From: Nitrospinae bacterium CG11_big_fil_rev_8_21_14_0_20_56_8
GTDB taxonomy: Bacteria; Nitrospinota; Nitrospinia; Nitrospinales; VA-1
Reading direction: 5' to 3'
NCBI GenBank assembly: GCA_002796165.1
Contig: PCWF01000076.1
Span: forward strand, 4,374 to 11,070
DNA length: 6,697 bases
Shown: positions 1 through 5,650 of the stretch, piece after piece
Layout of the letters: each line of letters starts with the position of its first letter
How positions within the stretch are numbered: position 1 is the first letter of the stretch
The notes under the pieces: model-generated
Databases searched by the model: none
The model's input: the letters and a program-made list of their open reading frames with translations, nothing else
What the model was told of the DNA's origin: nothing
Made by a program: the position numbers and the translations under genes

Positions 1-1
1 A

Positions 2-145
2 TCTCCCGCCATGATGTGGCTCATGTCCGGGGGACTTTATGGAATGCTCCTGCTCCAGATGTTCCTGCTTTATCAGAACCCCCTTCCCGGAATGCCCCGG
101 ACCATGCCGCCCTGTTGGCTGTTAATCATGAATACCCTTTTTTAA
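2..145 (+). CDS. C-terminal fragment of a Met-rich membrane protein, 5' end outside window
   Basis: An open frame enters from the left edge and ends at TAA 143-145, giving 47 residues. Third codon positions are strongly G/C, as in the complete genes here, while the alternative frame starting at base 1 has mostly A/T third positions. That is why this frame is chosen. The fragment has one hydrophobic stretch of about 20 residues (starting MMWLMSGG and continuing to a Leu/Phe-rich end), then a Pro/Met loop and a second short hydrophobic end, so it is probably the last membrane segment of an integral membrane protein. Methionine is unusually common, at about 10 of 47 residues. The next gene starts 58 bases downstream on the same strand with no obvious terminator between, so the two could be cotranscribed. 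I do not recognise the family and assign no function. Confidence 0.5.
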   Translation, partial: SPAMMWLMSGGLYGMLLLQMFLLYQNPLPGMPRTMPPCWLLIMNTLF

Positions 146-203
146 AAATGAATAATAAATGACGGATAGATCAACCCCGTAAAGTTTTTGACAGGACAAA
201 ATC

Positions 204-902
204 ATGAAAAGCAAACTGATCGCAGAATTCATAGGAACCTTCGCTCTGGTATTCGCCGGGTGCGGAGCCCTCATGGTCGCGGAACGATTCCCGGGAACTC
301 TTTCTCCGGAGATCGTACCCCTGGTGTTTGGACTCATCGTCGCGGTCATGATTTATGCGGTGGGCCATATCTCGGGAGCCCACTTTAACCCGGCGGTCAC
401 CCTGGGGTTCACCGTGGCAAAACATTTTCCCCCGTCCAACCTTTTCCCTTACTGGGGAGCGCAATTCGGGGGAGGCATCGTCGCCTGCCTGCTCCTTAAC
501 TCCCTGCTTCCGCCGGGAGAAACCTATGGAGCCACTCTGCCAACCATTGGAACCCTCAAGGCCATGGAATGGGAAATGGTCCTCACCTTTTTCCTGATGT
601 TTGTGATCATGGCGGTCGCGACGGATAGCCGCGCGGTGGGAACCATGGCGGGTTCGGCGATCGGAGGGACGGTCATGGTCTGCGCCTTTTTTGGGGGTCC
701 CGTCACCGGTGCGTCCATGAATCCCGCGCGGAGCCTCGGACCCAACATGTTCCAGGGAGAGACCCTGTCCCTCTGGATCTATTTTGTGGGTCCCCTGGCG
801 GGAGCCGTTCTCGCCGCCTGGATCTACGAAAAGATCCGGTGCGATCTGGCATCGGCCTCCAGGCCGGGTTCAAGCCGGAAAAATCCGGTTGGTTGTTGCT
901 GA
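204..902 (+). CDS. MIP-family aquaporin/aquaglyceroporin, NIP-like
   Basis: Six-helix inner-membrane channel of 232 aa; E. coli AqpZ has 231. Both half-helix signatures are present: HFNPAVT (NPA at residues 62-64) and SMNPARS (NPA at 173-175). The stretches GHISGAHFNPAV and GASMNPARSLGP resemble nodulin-26-like (NIP) channels closely. By alignment with AqpZ around the NPA motifs I place the aromatic/arginine filter at Phe42, Ala161, Ala170 and Arg176. AqpZ has His at the second position and Thr at the third. Known members of the superfamily conduct water, glycerol or small neutral solutes including metalloid hydroxides. The small residues here suggest a pore wider than a strict water channel; that is inference. 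The ATG at 204 has an AGGA Shine-Dalgarno at 193-196, 7 bases away. The C-terminal tail after about residue 210 is polar and basic and ends in two cysteines. A partial membrane-protein gene lies 58 bases upstream on the same strand. Confidence 0.93.
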   Translation: MKSKLIAEFIGTFALVFAGCGALMVAERFPGTLSPEIVPLVFGLIVAVMIYAVGHISGAHFNPAVTLGFTVAKHFPPSNLFPYWGAQFGGGIVACLLLNSLLPPGETYGATLPTIGTLKAMEWEMVLTFFLMFVIMAVATDSRAVGTMAGSAIGGTVMVCAFFGGPVTGASMNPARSLGPNMFQGETLSLWIYFVGPLAGAVLAAWIYEKIRCDLASASRPGSSRKNPVGCC

Positions 903-975
903 TCGGAAAACTCCCCCAGTCACCCGGCGGAGGTGTTGGGGAAAATAACCTCTGAAAAATCCTTGAAGCGCGTGG

Positions 976-1002
976 CAAAGCGTCTTCTAAAAAAACGCTT
1001 TG
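976..1002. terminator. Hairpin between convergent genes, possible terminator
   Basis: A perfect 7-bp inverted repeat, CAAAGCG at 976-982 and CGCTTTG at 996-1002, encloses a 13-base A-rich loop. It lies in the 135-bp gap between the aquaporin gene (+) and the ABC gene (-), where transcription from both sides must stop. Neither side has a clean T-tract directly after the stem, so intrinsic termination is uncertain. A second weak hairpin, GTGTT 1015-1019 with AACAC 1026-1030, is followed on the + strand by TTTTT at 1034-1038 and is an alternative terminator for the aquaporin gene. Confidence 0.35.
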
Positions 1003-1037
1003 TGTTCGGCTCGGGTGTTATGTGAAACACGGATTTT

Positions 1038-2810
1038 TCATATATGACTTTGCGCCTGCAGGGAATGGAGTTTGTGGAAGGTCCCCTTTTTGGCGAGAAG
1101 CTCTTTCTGGGTGCCGTATTCGGCAATCTCGCCGTTTTTGAGAACCAGCACCTTGTCCACATGCTTGAGTGTGGACAATCGATGCGCGATGATGAGACTG
1201 GTTCGTCCCTGGATGAGCTGGCGCATCGCGCTTTGGATCTGAATCTCGGTCTCGGTGTCGACGCTTGAAGTCGCCTCGTCGAGAATCAGGATCCGGGGAT
1301 CGGCGGCGAGGGCCCGTGCAAAACTGAGCAGTTGTCTCTGCCCCATGGACAACGATTCCCCACCCTCCCGAATCTCGTGTTCATACTTGTAGGGAAGCCG
1401 GTCGATAAACTGGTGCGAGTTGACCGCCTGAGCGATCGTTTCCACCTCCTCAATTCCCAGGTTTCGGTTCCCCAACCGAATGTTGTCGAGCACATTTCCG
1501 GAGAACAAGTAAACGTCCTGCTGGACCAGCGCGAGGTTTCTTCGCAAGTCCTCCTTCCTCATTTGCTGGATCGGCATGCCGTCGATCCGGATGGCTCCTT
1601 TCTGAATATCGTAGAAGCGGCACAATGTATTGATGAGAGTGGATTTCCCCGATCCGGTCGCCCCCACGATGGCCAGGCTCTCCCCTTCCCGGATCGAGAA
1701 CGAGATATCTTTCAGCACCCACCGCTCGTCCTTGTAAGCAAACCAGACCTTTTCGAATTCCACCTCTCCCTTGACCGACCGTACCGGAAGCGGAGCGGGG
1801 GGATTGGCGATCTCCTCCGGGGTGTCCAGGAGCTCAAAGATCCGCTCCGAGGAGACCATCGCCGTCTGAATGATGTTGAATTTTTCCGCCATGTCACGGA
1901 CCGGATCGAAAAATTTCTGCAGGTATTGCAGGAAAGCCACCAGCACCCCGAGCTGAATTTCCTCCTGCACAAACCGGCCGCCACCGAACCAGATGACGAG
2001 CCCCACTCCCACGGAATTGAACAGGTCGATGGAGGGAACGTAAAGGGCGTTGTACTGGAGCGACCGGAGATCCTCGTGCAATTTTTCACGGTGGATGGAA
2101 AGGAACCGCTCATAGTGGGCCTCCTCCCGGCCAAACATCTGCACCGTGGACATGCCCGCGAGGTTTTCTTCGAGAAAGGTATTGAGACCACTCACGTGCG
2201 CCCGGTTTTTTCTCAGAGCGTCCCGGGCACGCACGCGGTATGCCTGCGTCGCCCAATACAGGAACGGGAAAACCAAACAAACCACCCCGGTCAACCGCCA
2301 GTCGAGGTAAAACATGATGCAGAAAATCCCCGCCAGAGTGAACAGATCGTTAAAGATGAGAATCAGTCCCGAGGTTAACATCTCATTGAGGACTTCCACG
2401 TCATTGACCACCCGCGTCACCACTTTGCCGATGGGGTTGCGGTCGAAAAAGGAAAATGACATCTTGTGAAGATGAGCGAACACCTGGGTCCGCAGGTCGA
2501 ACATGACCTTCTGTCCGATAAACTGGATCAGGTAGGTCTGCAGAAACTGCCCTCCGAAGGAGGCCAACAGGACGGCGAGGTATAACAGGGCGATCCGGTC
2601 CACCCCTTCCATCTTCGACGGACGAATATGATCGTCGATCACGATCTTGGTCAGGTAGGGTCCGGCAAGATTCAATAGAGATACCACGAACAGAATCACG
2701 ATGACGGCGGTCACAAGAAATCCATAAGGCTTCAGATAACCGAGGATGCGCCCGAACAGCCCCCAGTCCTTGTAGATATCGCGCAGGGATTCCCGGTTCA
2801 AGTCGCTCAT
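1038..2810 (-). CDS. Heterodimeric ABC exporter subunit with catalytic Glu (MdlB/BmrD-like)
   Basis: Fused exporter half-transporter of 590 aa. The N-terminal membrane domain has six predicted helices (about residues 29-52, 72-93, 146-168, 171-190, 255-276 and 285-300). The C-terminal ATPase domain starts near 348. Visible motifs are A-loop Tyr359, Walker A GATGSGKST (Lys389), Q-loop Gln430/431, signature LSMGQ (487-491), Walker B ILILDE with catalytic Glu512, D-loop SSVD and switch His543. The signature has Met489 where the consensus LSGGQ has Gly. In heterodimeric exporters such as MdlAB, BmrCD and TM287/288, this subunit supplies the active Walker A/B and the partner supplies the intact signature. 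The gene starts inside the end of the upstream subunit gene (ATGA overlap, 2807-2810), so translation is probably coupled. Its Shine-Dalgarno GGAG lies at 2825-2822, 11 bases from the ATG, within a small hairpin. Substrate cannot be read from the sequence; drugs or lipids are typical for the family. Confidence 0.95.
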   Translation of the reverse strand: MSDLNRESLRDIYKDWGLFGRILGYLKPYGFLVTAVIVILFVVSLLNLAGPYLTKIVIDDHIRPSKMEGVDRIALLYLAVLLASFGGQFLQTYLIQFIGQKVMFDLRTQVFAHLHKMSFSFFDRNPIGKVVTRVVNDVEVLNEMLTSGLILIFNDLFTLAGIFCIMFYLDWRLTGVVCLVFPFLYWATQAYRVRARDALRKNRAHVSGLNTFLEENLAGMSTVQMFGREEAHYERFLSIHREKLHEDLRSLQYNALYVPSIDLFNSVGVGLVIWFGGGRFVQEEIQLGVLVAFLQYLQKFFDPVRDMAEKFNIIQTAMVSSERIFELLDTPEEIANPPAPLPVRSVKGEVEFEKVWFAYKDERWVLKDISFSIREGESLAIVGATGSGKSTLINTLCRFYDIQKGAIRIDGMPIQQMRKEDLRRNLALVQQDVYLFSGNVLDNIRLGNRNLGIEEVETIAQAVNSHQFIDRLPYKYEHEIREGGESLSMGQRQLLSFARALAADPRILILDEATSSVDTETEIQIQSAMRQLIQGRTSLIIAHRLSTLKHVDKVLVLKNGEIAEYGTQKELLAKKGTFHKLHSLQAQSHI

Positions 2811-4561
2811 TGGAGGGTAATCTCCATTTCCCGCGCCAGGGCCTGGTTTCGGCAGGTTCGCGCATATAACCCGCCCACCCGCATGAGTTCATCGTGGGTT
2901 CCCCTTTCCATTATTGTTCCCCTGTCCAGCACGATGATCTGATCGGCATCGCGAACGACCGGGAGGCGGTGGGTGATGATCAGGGTGGTGATTCCCCGGA
3001 CCTGAGTGTGGATCCGCTTCAGGATGATTTCCTCGGTTTCGGCATCAAGACTGGAAAATGCGTCGTCGAGGATAAGGATGCGCGGTTTTTTAATCAGGGC
3101 GCGGGCGAGCGCGACCCTCTGTTTCTGCCCGCCGGAAAGGGAAACTCCCCGCTCGCCCACCACGGTGTCCAGCCCCTCGGGAAATCGGGCGAGGTCCGGT
3201 ACGAGTCCCGCATTTTCGATCACCTCGTCGATCTCTTCACGGGTCGCGTCGGGACGCTCCAGAGCGATGTTTTCCCGCAGGGTGGCCGAAAACAAAAACG
3301 GGTTCTGTTCGACATACCCGATGTCCCGGCGAAGCCGTTCCAGAGGGTAATCGGTCACCGGCCTCCCGTCCACCAGGATGGCTCCCTCTTCCACCTCATA
3401 CAGCCTGGGAATCAAAAGTGCCAGGGTGCTTTTGCCCGAACCGATGAGTCCCGTCACCGCCAGTTTTTGCCCCGGGTTAACCCGCAAATCGATCCCTATG
3501 AGGCTGGGTGACGCGGCGGCAGGATAGGTGAAGCTCACATCGCGAAATTCAATGCCTCCTTCAAGGGTTCCCGGATCCACGGCCCCCGCCCGGTCTCGAA
3601 TGACCGGCTCGGCAGAGAGAATCTCATCGATCCGGCTCACAGCCACAAGGCCCCTCTGGCTGAGATTGATGATATAGCCGACCCCCATCATGGGCCAGGA
3701 CAGTTGCATCAGGTAGCCGTTAAAAGCCACGAAATCCCCTAGCGTCATCGAACCCTCTATGACCGCCCTGCCGCCGATCCAGAGGGAAATGAGGCCGGAA
3801 ATGCCGATCGTGAACACAAGCGCAGGCGTGAACACCCCGAACAAACGGGTGACTCTAAGGTTCCGGATAATATATTCGCGGCACAATTCACGGAATTTCT
3901 CCTTCTCGTGTTCTTCCTGGACGAAGGAATGGAGAACCCGAATCCCGGCGATATTCTCCCGCACCCGTTCGGTGATGACGGAAAGATGCTCCTGCACCTC
4001 GCGGTGGCGGCGGCTGATCGTTTCCACGTAGCTGAAAAAAAGGATGGAAACCAGCGGAAGCGGCAATAAGACCCAGAACGCCAGGGAAGGGTTGATCACG
4101 GTCATCAGGATAAAACAGGCGGAAATGACTACCGCCGAGTCCACGAGGATCAGCAGGCCCAGTCCCATGAAGTCGCGTACCGCCCTAAGGTCGTTGGTGG
4201 CGCGGGACATCAGGTCGCCGATCCTCAGGCGCTGGAAAAATGGCCGGTCCAGGATCAGGAAATGCCCGAACACCCGATTGAGAATGTCGAATTCAACCCT
4301 CCGGGACGAACCAAAAAGGTATTTTCGCCAACCGAAACGCCCCGTGGCCTGGATCGACGCGGCGGCAAAAAGGAGACCGGCAAATCCCAGAAGATCGATT
4401 TGGGAGGGGGAGCGGGGAAGAAAATCGACAAACTCCTTGAGGATCCAGGGAACCGCAAGGCCGGCGAAGTCGGTCAGCAACAGGGCCAGGATACCCAGCC
4501 CCACTCCGATCCGATACTTGATCAGGTAAGAAACGAAAAAACGCAAATGGTTCCAGGACAT
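2807..4561 (-). CDS. Heterodimeric ABC exporter subunit with degenerate Walker B (MdlA/BmrC-like)
   Basis: Fused exporter half-transporter of 584 aa, the first gene of the pair. Six membrane helices are predicted (about residues 18-40, 57-75, 130-153, 155-178, 243-262 and 275-300), followed by an ATPase domain from about 335. Motifs are Walker A GLIGSGKST (Lys377), Q-loop Gln419, intact signature LSGGQ (475-479), Walker B ILILDD with Asp500 in place of the catalytic Glu, D-loop SSLD, and switch His531. Asp at this position is the hallmark of the non-hydrolysing site in MdlA, BmrC/YheI and TM287. The intact signature completes the active site of the 590-aa partner. The ATG at 4561 gives an N-terminus typical of the family. 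No clear AGGAGG precedes it, only a G-rich stretch (CCCCC on + at 4565-4569). The 3' end overlaps the partner gene by 4 bases. The gene order, degenerate subunit first, is the same as in mdlAB. Confidence 0.95.
   Translation of the reverse strand: MSWNHLRFFVSYLIKYRIGVGLGILALLLTDFAGLAVPWILKEFVDFLPRSPSQIDLLGFAGLLFAAASIQATGRFGWRKYLFGSSRRVEFDILNRVFGHFLILDRPFFQRLRIGDLMSRATNDLRAVRDFMGLGLLILVDSAVVISACFILMTVINPSLAFWVLLPLPLVSILFFSYVETISRRHREVQEHLSVITERVRENIAGIRVLHSFVQEEHEKEKFRELCREYIIRNLRVTRLFGVFTPALVFTIGISGLISLWIGGRAVIEGSMTLGDFVAFNGYLMQLSWPMMGVGYIINLSQRGLVAVSRIDEILSAEPVIRDRAGAVDPGTLEGGIEFRDVSFTYPAAASPSLIGIDLRVNPGQKLAVTGLIGSGKSTLALLIPRLYEVEEGAILVDGRPVTDYPLERLRRDIGYVEQNPFLFSATLRENIALERPDATREEIDEVIENAGLVPDLARFPEGLDTVVGERGVSLSGGQKQRVALARALIKKPRILILDDAFSSLDAETEEIILKRIHTQVRGITTLIITHRLPVVRDADQIIVLDRGTIMERGTHDELMRVGGLYARTCRNQALAREMEITLQ
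2811..2826 (-). promoter_or_regulatory. Small hairpin covering the Shine-Dalgarno of the second ABC gene
   Basis: On the minus-strand transcript, TGGAG and CTCCA form a perfect 5-bp stem with a 6-base loop, ending directly before the ATG at 2810. The 5' arm contains the only Shine-Dalgarno-like GGAG for the downstream gene. The same bases encode the last codons of the upstream subunit. A ribosome finishing the upstream gene would melt the stem and expose the site, which fits translational coupling and equal subunit amounts. The stem is short, so this is a suggestion. Confidence 0.35.
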
Positions 4562-4736
4562 GAGCCCCCGTCAAGAAAAATTGAGGGTGCCTCCAGCCAT
4601 TCATGAAATGACAAATGACCCATGTGCCAGCCTTTTATTCTAAAAGAAAGGCAAGATCATGGATGCCGGTCATTTCCGGAGGTCCCCTTGAATCGATGCA
4701 CCCGTTGACGGAAAGGAAGGGAAGGAAACCGCGCGA
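4562..4736. other. 175-bp gap between ZIP and ABC genes, with hairpin and tandem repeat
   Basis: This gap holds no supportable gene. It contains an inverted repeat, GCCTTT at 4630-4635 with AAAGGC at 4647-4652. Inside it is a tighter stem, CTTTTA 4632-4637 with TAAAAG 4641-4646 around a 3-base loop. No T-tract follows on the minus strand, so termination after the ZIP gene is uncertain. A perfect two-copy tandem repeat, AAATGAC at 4606-4612 and 4613-4619, lies about 45 bases upstream of the ABC start. A promoter or operator for the ABC pair probably lies here: TAGAAT on the minus strand inside the hairpin is -10-like, but I find no matching -35. Confidence 0.35.
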
Positions 4737-5459
4737 TCAGAAAATGCCTTTGGAGAGAACCATGAGCAGGATTCCCAATCCCATACACACCAGGTTACGG
4801 TAGCCTTTATGGTGCTCCTCATAAACCGTGGGCAAAAGATCGCCGATGGAGATGAACAGGAAGGTTCCGGCCGAGAATCCAAGGGCCACCGCGACCAGGT
4901 GGTCGTCCATTCCCTGCAACAATAAAACCGATAGAATCGCCCCGATGGGAGTCGTCAGGGAAAAAATAAACATGGAGAGAAGAATCTTTTCGCGGGAATA
5001 TTCTCCTCCCTTGACCAGGATGCCGCTCAGCGCCAATGCCGCGGGAACTTTGTGGATGGTCACCGCCAGGATAATGACAAGACTCAGATTCATCAGGCTT
5101 CCCGCGCCGATGGCCACGCCATCCAGGAGGCTGTGAAAACCAATGCCCACGCAAGCCGCCATCCCCATGCTGTGATAATCGCATTCCCCTTCTTCGCAGG
5201 GGTGGACCATGATGAATTTTTCGAGAATGAAGATGGTGAAAAAGCCGAGCATAATGGGAAATCCCACTTGTTCGCCTAAAACGGGAGAGATCTGGGGAAG
5301 CATGTGAAAAAAAACGGCACCCAGCAACACACCCGCGCAAAAACTGACGACCGCGCGAAACGTCTCCTGCGACCAGATCCGTATGGTGGGAATCCAGCCC
5401 GCAACCATGGTGATCGAGAACACAAATAATAAAAATGGGTAAAAAACCGCTTTTTCCAT
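4737..5459 (-). CDS. ZIP-family divalent metal transporter
   Basis: Integral membrane protein of 240 aa with about eight predicted helices, in the usual range for bacterial ZIP proteins. Family marks are the helix-2 FFHMLPQ (His52), helix-4 FHSLLDGVAIGAG (His109, Asp113), helix-5 IHKVPAALALSG (His136) and the late GFSAGTFLFISIGDLLP (Asp207). ZIP proteins bring Zn, Fe or related divalent cations into the cytoplasm. The usual helix-5 motif His-Glu-x-Pro-Glu reads His136-Lys-Val-Pro-Ala140 here, so two carboxylates of the binuclear centre are absent. The loop before helix 4 has a cluster of likely metal ligands (residues 86-96: His, two Cys, four acids, His). The ATG at 5459 has AAGGA just upstream on the minus strand, with short spacing. 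It is transcribed divergently from manC and in the same direction as the ABC pair, 175 bases before it. Family assignment is firm; the metal and direction are not shown. Confidence 0.9.
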   Translation of the reverse strand: MEKAVFYPFLLFVFSITMVAGWIPTIRIWSQETFRAVVSFCAGVLLGAVFFHMLPQISPVLGEQVGFPIMLGFFTIFILEKFIMVHPCEEGECDYHSMGMAACVGIGFHSLLDGVAIGAGSLMNLSLVIILAVTIHKVPAALALSGILVKGGEYSREKILLSMFIFSLTTPIGAILSVLLLQGMDDHLVAVALGFSAGTFLFISIGDLLPTVYEEHHKGYRNLVCMGLGILLMVLSKGIF

Positions 5460-5479
5460 GTTCCTTAAGATGTTATATG

Positions 5480-5575
5480 TTGCGATAGGTTTCCAAATTC
5501 ACGTCAACGGCCGCGCATAGAGATTCCTTCGGCGGCTCCTACCCGGCAGAAATTGAGCTTGAAAACCTATCATAA
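5480..5575. repeat. 17-bp imperfect inverted repeat in the zip/manC divergent region
   Basis: The minus-strand copy at 5496-5480 reads TTGGAAACCTATCGCAA. The plus-strand copy at 5559-5575 reads TTGAAAACCTATCATAA. They match at 14 of 17 positions, including a shared core AAACCTATC (5492-5484 on minus, 5563-5571 on plus), and are 62 bases apart. Each copy points towards the gene on its own side: the left one is 20 bases from the zip start and the right one 75 bases from the manC start. This symmetric arrangement suggests a two-site operator or a shared regulatory element. The regulator is unknown. Confidence 0.45.
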
Positions 5576-5582
5576 TTAAAAT
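5553..5582 (+). promoter_or_regulatory. Candidate sigma-70-like promoter for manC
   Basis: TTGAGC at 5553-5558 and TAAAAT at 5577-5582 are separated by 18 bases at the left edge of a very AT-rich stretch (about 5572-5611). Transcription would start near 5589, leaving a leader of about 62 bases before the manC ATG. The right copy of the inverted repeat (5559-5575) falls inside the spacer, so a protein bound there would block or modulate this promoter. The assignment uses E. coli-type consensus only. Confidence 0.35.
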
Positions 5583-5594
5583 CAATATTCTATA

Positions 5595-5624
5595 ATTATA
5601 AACTTTAATTCAGATCCTTAACAA
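5595..5624 (-). promoter_or_regulatory. Candidate sigma-70-like promoter for the ZIP gene
   Basis: On the minus strand, TTGTTA (5624-5619) and TATAAT (5600-5595) are separated by 18 bases. The -10 is part of a perfect 10-bp palindrome, TATAATTATA (5591-5600). Transcription would begin near 5588, giving a leader of about 130 bases that reads through both repeat copies. This overlaps the candidate manC promoter, so both may not be real. Confidence 0.3.
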
Positions 5625-5650
5625 CCTCACCCGTTCTGATCACGAACTTC

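Noticed and set aside
1..162. Alternative open frame from base 1 ending at TGA 160-162
   Set aside because: Its third codon positions are A/T-rich, unlike all genes here, and its translation has no membrane or domain character. The frame from base 2 fits the local codon pattern.
188..193. Perfect TTGACA hexamer
   Set aside because: It sits 10 bases before the aquaporin ATG and overlaps its Shine-Dalgarno, leaving no room for a -10 and leader for that gene.
1332..2378. Long plus-strand open frame of 348 codons
   Set aside because: It lies wholly antisense to the 590-aa ABC subunit, whose motifs are unmistakable. Its His/Gln/Pro-rich translation shows no family features. Long antisense frames are common opposite G/C-third-position genes.
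2894..3511. Plus-strand open frame of 205 codons
   Set aside because: It is antisense to the ATPase domain of the 584-aa ABC subunit, with no independent start signal or family features.
4044..4529. Plus-strand open frame of 161 codons
   Set aside because: It is antisense to the membrane domain of the 584-aa ABC subunit. Its Arg/Ser/Thr-rich composition is typical of a shadow frame.
5460..5650. Possible small gene or riboswitch in the divergent gap
   Set aside because: No frame with a credible start and codon pattern was found. I see no conserved riboswitch core, only the inverted repeat and AT-rich promoter-like DNA.
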